Of a stretch of 64,000 nucleotides of DNA, positions 12,139-23,042 are shown piece by piece. The stretch spans positions 58,116,031-58,180,030 of the forward strand of contig CM018682.1 of NCBI GenBank assembly GCA_009363875.1, read 5' to 3'. The notes under the pieces are model-generated. The model saw nothing but the letters and a program-made list of their open reading frames with translations. It had not been told where the DNA came from and ran no database searches. The position numbers were made by a program, and so were the translations under genes. Origin of the DNA: Mikania micrantha. Its lineage: Eukaryota > Streptophyta > Magnoliopsida > Asterales > Asteraceae. Every line of letters starts with the position of its first letter. The first letter of the stretch is position 1.

Positions 12139-12150
12139 GTCTCCCCTTGT
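12139..12150 (-). promoter_or_regulatory. Polypurine tract of the gag-only element
   Basis: On the minus strand ACAAGGGGAGAC lies directly against the LTR start (TGTGACAAC). Upstream, an AAATTTCGGGACGAAATTT motif is left; sequence of this kind marks the 3' end of pol in autonomous Tekay-type elements. Confidence 0.7.
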
Positions 12151-12958
12151 TAAAGAAATTTCGTCCCGAAATTTAAGCATCTTAATTGGGCCCTACTTTT
12201 TCTTTATTCAGGTGGAGATGCTTTGATATCATGTGTTTCTCATGTTCTCATGCTTATGCAAGTTGTAATTTAGAATCTCCCGCGTCTGCTCGATAAGCTA
12301 CGGATTCATTTTCAGTCTCTCGACCGTACAATCCGAATTGTTTATGTTCTTACAAGAACATTGTTCGTAGGTGACCTAGTTCTCCCTAGGAGTCTAGGAT
12401 TTTGTGGGTGGTCATAACGTGAGCAGACTTGATTTCATTGTCCTTATCAATCCAAGAACATCAAGTCTACTGGAAGTGTAAGGTAGCTTGGCATCATGTT
12501 CCATAGCTGTTTGTATACACTCCCATAGTGGTACCTCTCGGTGTTACAATGGTTCCATGATCTATAATGTTCACTATGATTCTCGTGCTAGTGTGTTATT
12601 TCTGTCAGGAGAAGCCTCTCGTTTCTCCCCTTGTTAAAATGGATTCGTATATTGTCAGGTAAGACAACATTGACGGACCCAATGCTGAGACTTGAGAATG
12701 TGTCTCTATCGTCCATTGCAATGACATGAAAGGTTTTATTGGACTAGATGGCTCTGTCACTACCAAGGACAAAGCATCGGTTCCAATGATGATATTGACA
12801 CCACTCGTGTCCATCGCTTTGAATCTCATGGCATATGTTTGTTCACCAAAATAAGTGAACACTAAATTCATGTCACGCAGTGCATGAAATGTTCTAATGT
12901 TACCCCCAATGGTGAGTAAGTTATGAACGAACTCTTATGGGGTCATTGATAATCTATG
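12151..12958 (-). other. Non-coding 3' internal remnant
   Basis: Lies between the gag stop and the polypurine tract. It has no recognisable protease, RT or integrase motif in any frame; the minus-strand frame 12605-12871 matches nothing I know. Probably the 3' untranslated remainder of a larger parent element after deletion of pol. Confidence 0.5.
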
Positions 12959-14314
12959 CTAGTATAAAATACACATCTGCAAAGATTTTAAATAAAAAAA
13001 TGTACCAGTGTTGGCGTTGGTGTCAGTGTCTTGGCGTACTGCTGCAGTTCCAATTTGATATGCACGTCCCCTCGGTGCTTGCCCTCTCGGTAGCACCCTC
13101 TTTGGACAGTCTTTCGCATAATGTCCTGGTTCCCCGCAGGTGTAACAGGAAATGCGATCAAGATGTGCAGCGGTCTGTGCCACTGCTTGGTTTGCCCTGT
13201 GTTGAGTCTTTTGTTCCTTGCAGAATTTGACCCAGTGCCCCATTTTTCCACAATAAGTGCATTGTCTGCACCCTGTGCCAGGTTGATGATGATAGTTGCA
13301 CTTATTGCAGAATGGAGCCGTGCCAGAATAAGATCCATGATTCTGCGGTGGTTGGTTGAGCACAGCTTGTTTGGTAGTGGTGGTCGTTGCGAAATTCTTA
13401 GCGACCTTTCGTTTCTTGTTAGAGGGTTGTTCCGGATCTTCAGTAGTTCCAGATCCCTTCTTGAGTGCACCAGAGGCAACCATTACATCAGTCAATGAAG
13501 CTGATAGTGTAACAGCCATCTCTAGTGTGGTTGGGTGGGCGGCAATCACATGCCCCCGAATGCATGGCGGTAGTCCACCGACATACCGTTCAATCCTTTT
13601 CTCAAGTGTTGGCACAATGTCCGGTGCCAAGGTTGCTAGTTCATGAAATCTGGTAGTGAATGCTAGATGTTCAGCACCAATCATTACATGGTTGAGTAGT
13701 TCAGTCTCAACCTTCTTGAGTTCGTTCCTCGGGCAAAACTCGCCCCTCAGCAAAGTCTTGAAATCCTCCCAAGGCATCGCCAATGCCTCATCTCTTCCTC
13801 GGGTTTGAACCTGGGCATTCCACCAGGTTAGTGCTCGTTTCTCAAACGATCCAGCAGCATACCTCACGCGGTGTTGATCAGGACAACCGCTAATGTCGAG
13901 AGTTGTCTCCATCTTCTCGATCCATTGGATCAAGCCGACGGCTCCCTCAGTGCCACTGAATGTTGGTGGCTTGCATCCTACAAAGTTCTTGTAGGAGTAG
14001 TCCTGACCTTGCCGTGTGTTACCACTGCCCTCTCCAGTTGAGTTGACAGCGTTGTTGCTGTTGTTGCTGTTGATTCTGTTCATCATCTCGGGAATCACAT
14101 CCCTCAGTTGGCTTGTCAGCAGTGTAGCCAGTGCTATAGTAGCAGGGTCTAGTATCTGAACATTGCTTGAGCCTGGTGGTGGCGAGTGTGGAGGAGGAGG
14201 AGGTGGAGGTGGTTGTGTAGGAGAGTCAGGCGGTGTCGGTGTCGATGAGTGCGGAGCTGATCCTTGAGTCAGCGGTAATAGCGGTGGCTGTCTTCTCGGC
14301 GGCATTCTGATCAT
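12959..14314 (-). CDS. Intact gag with two CCHC zinc knuckles
   Basis: 451 aa, uninterrupted. A Pro-rich N-terminus (residues 5-50) leads into a Retrotrans_gag domain at about 125-235 (LIQWIEKMETTLDISGC, RALTWWNAQVQTRG, EDFKTLLRGEFCPRNE). An NLS-like KKRK stretch follows near 300, then a Cys/His motif near 336-349 and two CCHC knuckles, CTYCGKMGHWVKFC (352-365) and CYTCGEPGHYAKDC (390-403). Gag packages the RNA into virus-like particles. After TNANTGTFF the frame runs into unrelated residues and stops, exactly where chromovirus polyproteins enter protease, so this marks a deletion junction. Translation would follow a leader of about 4 kb from the right LTR. Confidence 0.92.
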   Translation of the reverse strand: MIRMPPRRQPPLLPLTQGSAPHSSTPTPPDSPTQPPPPPPPPHSPPPGSSNVQILDPATIALATLLTSQLRDVIPEMMNRINSNNSNNAVNSTGEGSGNTRQGQDYSYKNFVGCKPPTFSGTEGAVGLIQWIEKMETTLDISGCPDQHRVRYAAGSFEKRALTWWNAQVQTRGRDEALAMPWEDFKTLLRGEFCPRNELKKVETELLNHVMIGAEHLAFTTRFHELATLAPDIVPTLEKRIERYVGGLPPCIRGHVIAAHPTTLEMAVTLSASLTDVMVASGALKKGSGTTEDPEQPSNKKRKVAKNFATTTTTKQAVLNQPPQNHGSYSGTAPFCNKCNYHHQPGTGCRQCTYCGKMGHWVKFCKEQKTQHRANQAVAQTAAHLDRISCYTCGEPGHYAKDCPKRVLPRGQAPRGRAYQIGTAAVRQDTDTNANTGTFFYLKSLQMCILY

Positions 14315-14463
14315 AACCGAAAGAAAATCGGTTAGTGCAGTGATCAGAAGCAGAAGACATATGCAAATAGGATCCTATGTTGTATGTTCACTACATGAGG
14401 TCCCTAGGTTATAGTCTAGGCCAAACCGTTTAAGCAATATGACCTATATTTCTCTATAACCAT

Positions 14464-14476
14464 GGCTCAGATACCA
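14464..14476 (-). promoter_or_regulatory. Primer-binding site, initiator-Met tRNA type
   Basis: Three bases from the right LTR the minus strand reads TGGTATCTGAGCC, one mismatch from the iMet primer site TGGTATCAGAGC. It confirms the minus orientation and that the right LTR is the 5' LTR. Confidence 0.75.
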
Positions 14477-15187
14477 ATCTGTCACACCCCGGGCCGGCGG
14501 GAACGGATCGGGTTTTCCCGTCGGGCGGAAGGTTCCCGGGGCGCGATATCATTGTGTTGATAATCAATTGATCAGATTGTTTACATGGCACATGATAAAT
14601 AACGAGAAATGCTAACATGACATATCATGTAGAATTACAAAGTTAAATTACAATGTTACGTTTATAATTTAACTAAGTAAATCTATCCAAAAGAATCGTG
14701 TAGTTTCTATCTTGTAACTGTACAAGATATGCAAAATAGATTCACAATGTCATCAAAATATATGCATCCAAAAGTAAGCTAGGTCTTCTAAGAGTCCTCT
14801 AGCTTAATCACTGATGCTTGTAATCTAGACCTGTCCGTCACCTGAGAAAACATGCGTTTAAAACAAGTCAACACTAGGTTGGTGAGTTCATAAGTTTAGT
14901 ATTTGAAAACCATTGAGTTAAGTCAATCATGTTCACATTGTTTCACACAAGTTGTATTGATAAATGAATCCCATGTTTCACACAATGTCCTCTCCATGGT
15001 TGGATGTACAGATAATGTCTCATCCAGTCAAGCATGCTTATATATAGGGGCATACGAAAGGGTCAAGCCCAGACGCCACCCCACCACATGCTTAACTGCA
15101 CTCAACCCTACCTGTAATACAACGATGGATACCCATTTCCTTTCACCCATGATTTCCCGGTATGTTTATCCACTAAGTAAAGAGAAA

Positions 15188-15965
15188 GAGACGTAGTCGT
15201 CTCGATTGATCATTCCTGACGGAATAGCCGACATGTAAATTAACTCAGTGAATAAAGTAAGAGATGAAGTCATCTCTGTTAACTAATTCTTACGAATTAG
15301 CCGGTATGTCAAAATAACCAATAATTGAATAAAGAGACATAATCTCTGTTAGCTAATCCTTACGGATTAGCCCGGCATGTAATATAACCCAATGATCAAG
15401 TAAGAAACAAAGTTGTTTCTGTTAGCTATTCCTTCCGGATTAGCCCGGCATGTAAGATATCATACTCGATATCTAGAACGAAACCTAACGGTTTCTGTAA
15501 CTAATCATTCCTGATTAGTCCGGCATGTAAAATAACCCAATGAACAATCAAGAAACGAAATCGTTTCTGTTAGCTATTCCTTACGGATTAGCCCGGCATG
15601 TAAGATATCATACTCGATATCTAGAACGAAACCTAATGGTTTCTGTAACTAATCATTACTGATTAGTCCGGCATGTAGTATACCCAACTATTGAATAAAG
15701 AAACATAATAGTCTCTGTTAGCCATTCCTTACGGATTAGCCCGGCATGTAAGATATCATACTCGATATCTAGAGCGAAACTTAGTAGTTTCTGTAACTGT
15801 CAGTACTAACCAGTCCGGTGTGTAAGATATCATACTCGATATCTAGATAGGAACATAATAGTTCCAGTAGCTGTTTCCCCCTGTTCAGCCCGGCGTGTAA
15901 AGTGTCCAACTCATGATTTCTAGTTAGAGACATAATAGTCTCAGTAGCTGTCATTCCTGAACAGC
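15188..15965. repeat. Tandem array of paired hairpins (right LTR)
   Basis: Second copy of the 11-unit array described at 8086-8863. Here it lies in the transcribed leader, about 0.7-1.5 kb upstream of the primer site on the RNA. Confidence 0.85.
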
Positions 15966-18518
15966 CCGGTGTGTAAGATATCCTCCCACGATATCTATTG
16001 GAATGAAATGTTCATAACTTTTATAAGTGTTATCTATATGATTGATAGCACCTCTCGTGCATAGTGTGATTTCATTTGATTTCCCCAAGTCCCGATTAAT
16101 AGTTTTAATGATTTACCCAACTGGTCTACCAATGTATAACTGACACACTCTGACGGTTACGGCATGTGCTCTAAATAGAGTCTTAATAAGTAATGATGGT
16201 ATATGTATAATATGCCATCCCAAAAGCGTGTGTATGTAATATCCTCCTCGATATCACAAATACATGTTTCAATTGTTATTCCCAAGTTTGCATGTTCTGG
16301 TAGTCTTAACAAAGTGTCATAAGAACATGTCTTATACACAGTGTTAGTGATGTGTGAATGATCTTGCTATCATGAAATTATCTTATCATGATAATCATTC
16401 TTGTCATTAATAGTGGTTAATGGCATGTTATCCCATGGTTTTCCCCCGTTGTTCTATCGTGTAAGGATAATATGCACGGTTGTAAGATATGTTCTTAACA
16501 ACTCACATTATCCTATGTGTTAATGTGCCCTGTTTCTAGGTTAGCATGTAGCATCCTAGTTAATTCAGGTATGATAAGGTCAAACAAGTACGCATGTAGT
16601 GATTAACGATAATAAAGATAAGCAATTATTATCTAAATCATGAATTAAACAACATGTTACTGTAAACTTTTAAATAAATAAAAGTTAAGCATGTTTCTCA
16701 GCCCCGAGCTTTGAAATCAGTAAAGATTAGAAAAGGGGCATATGAACTCACCTTGATGTTGTTGTAGTGGTTGACTTATCTTAACAAATTGCACGCGCTC
16801 TTGATTGTAATCGTTGTGTATTCACATTCCTGTATTGATTTCACGTTGTTTGTAAACTGTAAGTATAAGTTATAATTGAGTTGTGTGCGTGTTCGTGTTA
16901 TTCCTAACTTTGTTTGTCATTTCTTGGTCTCGGCCCTTATTCGGCCCAATACAAGTGAAGTATGATTTACTACAGCTAAATCATTTTAGGTTGAGTTAAT
17001 TGTATAATTATCAGATTTAACTATGGACTTATCATATCATATCCCTCCATAACCTTAGTTGGTTTTAAATGATTAAATCACTTAAATGTTATTAGTTGTT
17101 GAATATAACACTCCACCACCATTTCCTTTAATGTTGTACTAACCCTTCAATTTTATGAATTTGTTTACATTTAAACTCATTGGGTTTTAGAAAGAATATT
17201 GGGCCGAACTCAAGGATTGTGCCGGTTATCAATTAAACCAAATGTAGTTGGGCCTTTGGGCCACATAATCTCGTGGTCCGGTTGTTTTGTGATTGATCCA
17301 AGGTCGAATTCCAATCGATTTCATGGTCAAATTACACATTGTTGGGCCCGGTTATGTGTTGGGCTGTTTAATAATTAATTGGGCCGAGACAAGAGATATT
17401 GGGCCTGAATAAACCATTGGGCCAAGTTTATTTATGATGGTTCGTTTAAGTTAGTCTTTAACCCGGATGTTCTTGTGTGAATCAAACAGTACAGGTGGAC
17501 CAACTCTGCTGGGCTAAAATAGAGTGGGCTCACTCTACTTATTATTGGGCCCAACCGTATCTAACTATGTGTTGTGGACCCAACAAGAAGCTGGTCGCAT
17601 AACATCTGCGTAGCCCAAACACTTAAGTGATAAGTTGCCATAAAGGTTTGGCAAGGTGGTGTACGACCTAACAAAACACGGGTTTGTTCCTGAGGGACTG
17701 GTAGAGTAAGGTCCGCACCAAAGATGCAGGTTCGGCTGGTTCATTCTATGGCTGGCTGTGTTTCCCAGTGTGGTGATGGTCGAATGGGGTCTGATGTGTG
17801 TGAGTCGACCGAGGCAGAAGAAGGGTGGCCGAATGGTGGTTACCGAATGAAGGTACCATTGGTCGAATGACTGGTAGGTTAGTCGAATGGAACTGGTTAC
17901 TTCGGCCGAATGAGCTTATCAGCATCATCTCGAATGGGGGGGGGGGCGTATGAAGCTCCACGAATGGGAAGTCATTCGACCCAAGGAACCATCGAATGGA
18001 GTCTCATTCGACTCTTGCTTCAATCGGCTCCTTCTTCTTTCGACCAGGTGAGTTCCCCCTTCGGCTCCACCTTCATTCGGTGAGTGCACAGATGCAGCCT
18101 CATTCGGCCATGGAGGTGGCCACGACTAGGGTTTCCTCATTACATGGTTTAATGGTTTAAATCGAGCTCTAGGTCGAGGTCCTCATGGGTCTTGATGCTG
18201 GGTGTGTATTGGGCTTAGAAATGGAAAGGTTTAGAAACGGTTGTGAGTAGTTCGACTAGAGGGTTTTAGAAACCCTAATTTCGTGACTTTTGTTGCTTCT
18301 TACCTCGATTTTCAGTGGGTTTTAGAACAGATCCCTTGTACTTTCGTGTAGAGCATGTCGAGGGCTTCGCGTGGGTTCGAGAATCACTCAAATTGGTTAA
18401 GGAATGAGGGAGTTATGGGGTTTTGAAGGTGAAGAATGGGGGTGGAGGTTCTTGGCCGGAAATGGGGAGAGGAGAGAGAAGGAGAAGGTGAAAAATGAAA
18501 ACTCCTTCTCTTTTAAGG

Positions 18519-18526
18519 TTTATATA
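18519..18526 (-). promoter_or_regulatory. TATA box in 5' LTR
   Basis: TATATAAA on the minus strand, the copy that would start the element's genomic RNA. The predicted start near 18490 gives a leader of about 4.0 kb before the primer site. Confidence 0.45.
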
Positions 18527-19248
18527 TTCCGCGTGGTGTCCGGGTCCGTTTCGGTTGCTCGGTTCGAATTTCGGTCGCGTATCCGGAAAATTACGCGTAT
18601 TTTATATGTTATAAATAAAAGAAAGTTAATTTTAATTATTTGATGAGTTTCAAAATTGTAAAATGTTAATTATTTTATTTTATTAATTTTTACATCGTTC
18701 GTGTCGCGTTTTCGTTTCGTCAGATCGCGTCACTTACGCGCGTCTTCGTACAGAGCGCTAACTGTGCGAACACGATCGTAAGTTTCACTTTCTGATTTGG
18801 TTTTCTAATTACCAGTTATCGTTCAGAACATTAAACTCACAGATATGTTTGTGTGAATCGTCACCCACGCAAACACGCTGTCAGTTTATTATTCTAGAAC
18901 GACACTGCAAATCTGTTTTGGATTGTGTTTTCCTCACTGTCGGACTCAACTGAACATCCTGTCATCACTTGGTTTTCGTATTGGATTGTCGGTCATCTGA
19001 TTCCTGTCATCTATGGATATCAGATCGCAACCGATTCGTTATTGTTATTCGTTTGCACTTTGTTGTTTCCCTTGTGTTGTTGTAATTTCTGTGTTCAAGT
19101 TTTCACTTAACACTTACAACCGTGGTTTGTTTTTCCGATTTCTGTTATCACACGACTGTTCACGTACTGTATTTACACACAGTACGTGGTGAAAGTACAC
19201 GCACTGTACGGACTTGCCGTACAGTTTAGTACTAGTTGTCACAAAATC

Positions 19249-19736
19249 GTCATGGCTGACGATTACACAGAAAAAGACAATACACAGCAGATGGCCGACA
19301 TAATATTTCTTCTTTTACTTTTTTGATTAATGCGCTTTGTACTTTTTAATCTTAGCCGTTCTTTTAGACATTAAATCTAGATCGTTAATTGTAAATGATT
19401 AGGTTACTTTGTACGCCTATTTAAGGCATTTATTTGTTCAGTTGTAAACACACCGAAAATTTCAATAAACTATCTTTGAAATCTTCACACCTAAATGGCA
19501 CACTAAAATTATCTCTCCCATTTTCCAATCCAACTTCCAAAAACACTTCCCTATTCCGCTCTTCATATTATATCTTGATCATATATAAAAAAAAAAAAAA
19601 AAAAAAGGATTTCTGCTGCAAATACTCATCAAGAAATTCTTCCGCTTCTCAAACACTCTGATTCCACGTAAGTTTTATATTAATTTTTTTTAATTGCTTT
19701 AATATATAATTGCTTTAATGCTCAACCAAAAAATAT
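19249..19736 (+). promoter_or_regulatory. EPRV-L: pararetroviral promoter and leader
   Basis: Directly resumes the virus after the target duplication. A TGACG (as-1-like half site) at 19257-19261 is followed by an AT-rich stretch and the TATA-like TATTTAAGG at 19419-19427, about 30 bp before a probable start near 19450. The leader then holds an A-run (about 18 A from 19585) and leads to the primer site. The order transactivator ORF, promoter, leader, primer site is that of caulimovirids. The short frame at 19434-19661 looks fortuitous. Confidence 0.6.
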
Positions 19737-19748
19737 TGGTATCAGAGC
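19737..19748 (+). promoter_or_regulatory. EPRV-L: minus-strand primer site (tRNA-iMet)
   Basis: TGGTATCAGAGC, a perfect match to the plant pararetrovirus/retroelement primer site complementary to initiator-Met tRNA. By convention it marks the virus genome's zero point. It lies 235 bp before the first viral ORF. Confidence 0.85.
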
Positions 19749-19982
19749 ATAGACGATTCAAAATCTAAAAGACTGAGACAAGTTTTATGTGTAAGGCAGC
19801 TTGAATTGCTTAAGTCCTTTGTTAGAGAACTCTCTCAGGTGAAGATTAGGGATTGTTGAGTGCTTTGACATTAATATTTGATCAGTTGTTTATTGTGAAT
19901 TATTTTATTTATTGTAAATTATTCCAAGATATAAGAAAATCCTAAGAGATAGGAAAGTAAAAACTGGAAGGAAGAAAGGAAA

Positions 19983-20438
19983 ATGGAAGAGTTTTCAAAA
20001 ATTGATAAAAACCTCTTAAATCTAGAATTCTCTGAAAAAGGGGAAACTAAAATCACTGGTAATTTTTATAAACATATCTGTCGAATAAAGGAAAAACATA
20101 ACCATAGTATACACACAGATAACGCACATCTGAATAGTTTAACAGATTTAGTTATAAATCTAGGATACAATCTACATATAGAAGCTATAAATAATAGACA
20201 ATTAACATACAAAATAAATAAACAAACAGAGGAAATTAATAAACTAACAGAAAATCTAGCATATATTAAAGAACAAAATAATCAAATAATAAGAGAATTT
20301 AAAAATAAAAACAAGGAAGTAATAAATAATCAAGAAGACTTAGATAAAATAACAGACGCTTTAAACAAATTAAATATAAACGAAATTAAAATTGAAAAGA
20401 AACAGAAACCATATAAACATTGGATACCAAGAAAATGA
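19983..20438 (+). CDS. EPRV-L: small coiled-coil ORF, virion-associated-protein-like
   Basis: 151 aa, uninterrupted. Residues about 70-140 are rich in Lys, Glu, Asn and Ile/Leu with heptad-like spacing, so a coiled coil is likely; the C-terminus is short and basic and ends WIPRK. Position (first ORF after the primer site), size and coiled-coil content match the virion-associated or DNA-binding proteins of caulimoviruses and the small ORFs of badnaviruses, but the sequence alone does not let me choose. Its stop overlaps an ATG of the next ORF as ATGA at 20435-20438, typical of viral reinitiation. I infer the role from position. Confidence 0.6.
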   Translation: MEEFSKIDKNLLNLEFSEKGETKITGNFYKHICRIKEKHNHSIHTDNAHLNSLTDLVINLGYNLHIEAINNRQLTYKINKQTEEINKLTENLAYIKEQNNQIIREFKNKNKEVINNQEDLDKITDALNKLNINEIKIEKKQKPYKHWIPRK

Positions 20439-20803
20439 ATAAATCTATACTAGAGGCAAGAAAATCTACTAGTAATATAAATGATATAATTAGTTCTGAG
20501 TCCTTTATAAATAAAATAATAAGGAAAGGATCAGGATCTAAAAGTTCAAAAAGTATACAGCTTGAAGAGGAAATTGATGTAAACAAAAATATAGATTTAT
20601 ACAATAAAAACAAAATAGAAATATTAAATCCAAAAATATTATATCAAACAAATACATTTAATATAAATACTACGTTAATAAGAAGCAGTAGAGAAGAAAT
20701 ATTAAGAGTAATAGACAAAACAGTAATGATAGAATTATTTTCTCCAGATACTATAAAGAAAATAAAAAATTCAGGAAAAAACTTCGTACATACAGGAGGC
20801 TAA
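20420..20803 (+). pseudogene. EPRV-L: movement-protein N-terminal fragment
   Basis: The frame opens at 20420; a second Met at 20435 sits in the ATGA overlap and may be the true start. The end (REEILRVIDKTVMIELFS, then KKIKNSG) resembles the start of the 30K-type movement-protein domain of Caulimoviridae. The conserved Ile-Gly-Leu-Val-Gln core that should follow is absent: the frame ends where a TIR element begins at about 20800. Only the N-terminal part of the protein survives, so no movement function is expected. Confidence 0.65.
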
Positions 20804-21898
20804 AAAGAAGAAAAACTATAAAAAGTGTAGGAAGAAATCTAAGACATTGATTTTAAAGATCAATGGTTGTAAGTGTGCCACATCATTGGAGGGAATTATG
20901 AGGAATTTAAGTAGTTGGAGGGGTATAATGGGTATTTTAGCCATTGTTGACTTTTTAACAACTTCCCCCTATTTTTTTTAAACGTTTATAACTTTTTTAT
21001 ACGTTATTTTTTTTAAAAAATAAATTACACCATAAAATCCATCATTTTTTAATCTTTTCAAAGAGTATAATATTGCTATATAAAAAAACCGACCTAAATT
21101 TGTGTATATGAATTTTGTGTTTTATGGTGTTTTCTAGATGTTCATAACACTGAACAGTGAACACAAAAAACATCAAAAAAACTCCAGTTTCGATCTCATG
21201 AATATCCGAACAACATAAATACCACAAAATGTTAACACCATAAATATAATAAAATATTTCGAAAAAAAACCATAAAACGTAAACACCATAAAATATCATG
21301 TTTTTATTTCATTAACACCTAGATATCATAAACACCATAAAATAATTCGAAAAACACCATAAAATGAACAGATGCGTTACAAAAAAAACACCATAAAAAA
21401 CATCATAAAATGTATTATGGTGTTTTTTGTGTTCAAAAATCATAAAATGTTTTGTTTTAGTTCATTAACTTTTAAACATCATAAACACCATAAATATTAA
21501 CATCATAAATAACTTGAAAGACACAATAAATGTAGAGATATGTTACAAACAAAACACAATAAGATTCTGTTTAAATTACATTTTAAAAACACCATAAAAT
21601 GAACAGTTCGTTAAACTCGTTTTAAGTCATTATTTTTATTGTAAAAAAAAATATTAATATTATACTCTTTACAAAGATAAAAAAACGCTTGATTTTATGG
21701 TGTAATTTTTTTTAAAAAATATTAACATACAAAAAAATTATGAGCGTTTAAAAAAATAAGAGAAATTTGCATATGACTTGCATGTGACTTTCATGTGTGA
21801 GTTAATTTTTTGTTTTGACATGTTTACCCTTGGACACTTAATCCACATGTCATTTTTTTATGGCTTCTTAGGCTTTTTAAGGTTTTAAGCCTTTTTAG
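20800..21898. mobile_element. Foldback MITE ending the EPRV-L fragment
   Basis: Ends are imperfect inverted repeats: CTAAAAAGAAGAAAAAC at 20800 and, on the other strand, CTAAAAAGGCTTAAAACC from 21898. Inside, a second pair of arms faces inward (about 20970-21040 and 21690-21760) with the core aacgtttataactttt and acaccataaaat, a family signature shared with elements at 21941, 27355, 32933 and 34160. The middle is full of 'accataaa' repeats. No coding capacity. I found no clear target duplication, and no viral sequence follows on the right. Confidence 0.6.
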
Positions 21899-21908
21899 AA
21901 TATCCTAA

Positions 21909-21940
<32 letters not shown>

Positions 21941-21944
<4 letters not shown>

Positions 21945-23003
21945 GATGGAATTTTTGATAACCCTCATCTTTTGTTACAACCCATTAACCATCATCCAAT
22001 GGTTTACTTGAAAAAGGTAAGTGTGTAGGATCGTGACACGTGTCAGATTCATTTTTTTTTCTTTTTTTTAATATAAAGGGTATTTAAGACATTTGTTATT
22101 TAAGTAAAGTTTACCCCCTTTTTTTTAAACATTCATAACTTTTTAATACTATATTATTTTTAAAAAAAATTGCACCATTATACTCGTCTCATTTTTCTCT
22201 TTAATTTCGTTATAGTCTCGACTAGTTTTTTTTTTTTTGATGTCATGTATTTACAACATTGTAACGAGCTTAAAAATAACAAATTAATTAAAAAAAATTA
22301 TAGCAATGGTATATTACAGTAATGTAACAAAAAATGAAGTAATGTAACACAAAATGAAGTAATTTACAATAACATAATTAACGGTGACGTAACACATTAT
22401 TTTATTTTTCTCTAAAATGATAATTACAATGATAAATTACAGTGATGTAATAGAACACATTATTTTGATTTTTTTCTCTCACAATGATAATTATAGTGAT
22501 GTAATTTTTCATTGTTCGAAAAAAATTTAAACTAATTTGTTGTCAATGTAAATTACATCACTGTAATTTAAACCAAATTCACCGAAAAAAACCGAAACCG
22601 AATTTTACGTCAATGTAAATTACATCACGATAAATTACGTCAATGTAACTTACATCACTGTAATTTATCATTTTTAAAAAAAATTCAAATAAATTTGTTA
22701 TATTTAAGCTCGTTACAATGATGTAAATATAGGGCGTTTAAAAAAAGAAAAAAAATTAGTCGAGACTATAACGGAATTAAAGAGAAAAATGAGACGAATA
22801 TAATGGTGCAATTTTTTTTTAAAAATAATATATTATAAAAAAGTTATTAATGTTTAAAAAAGAGGGGGGGAAAACTTATAAGGGGTAAAATGACTATGAT
22901 GCCCTTTTTAATATTTTAATGAAATGATTATGTGTAAGCTTATGATTGGTTGAAATGGGTTATGTAGTTGTAGCAAAAAAAGAGGGTTATTTTTTATACC
23001 CTT

Positions 23004-23006
<3 letters not shown>
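21941..23006. mobile_element. Foldback MITE embedded in (TA)n
   Basis: Bounded on both sides by TA repeats (about 21911-21940 and 23007-23038). Ends pair imperfectly: the left reads ggggatgg...ataaccctc, the right on the other strand agggaagg...ataaccctc. Long arms (about 22125-22240 and 22760-22870; tagtcgagactataacg on the right pairs with the left arm) make the element fold back almost completely. The centre repeats 'aattacatcactgtaat'. No coding. Confidence 0.7.

Positions 23007-23042
<36 letters not shown>

Larger units (their letters stand above)
7378..19243 (-). mobile_element. Young gag-only LTR retrotransposon with 4.76-kb LTRs, chromovirus-derived
   Basis: Complete insertion. LTRs 7378-12138 and 14480-19243 begin TGTCACACCC and end TTGTCACA, with 5-bp target duplications AAATC at 7373-7377 and 19244-19248. 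Internal DNA is only 2.34 kb, with a primer site at the right and a polypurine tract at the left, so the element reads on the minus strand. It encodes an intact gag but no protease, RT, RNase H or integrase; gag breaks off where protease should begin. LTR length differs by 3 bases, explained by one extra T and two extra G in homopolymers, and I saw only three substitutions, so insertion was recent. It is a non-autonomous element needing enzymes supplied in trans, and it interrupts EPRV-L between the transactivator ORF and the promoter. Confidence 0.93.
14480..19243 (-). repeat. 5' LTR of the gag-only element
   Basis: Nearly identical to 7378-12138 (offset 7102). By eye: C/T changes near 8894/15996, in the agtcctgatt segment near 9000/16090 and in tcatggtaatc near 9290/16390, plus homopolymer indels (T-run near 16670, G-run near 17937). 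As the 5' LTR it would drive the element transcript. Confidence 0.92.

Noticed and set aside
12605..12871. 88-aa frame downstream of gag as a pol remnant
   Set aside because: No protease, RT or integrase motif; composition like the noncoding flanks.
12980..13010. Intron in gag (GTAC...TTTGCAG)
   Set aside because: The GT..AG interval is only about 30 bp, too short for a plant intron.
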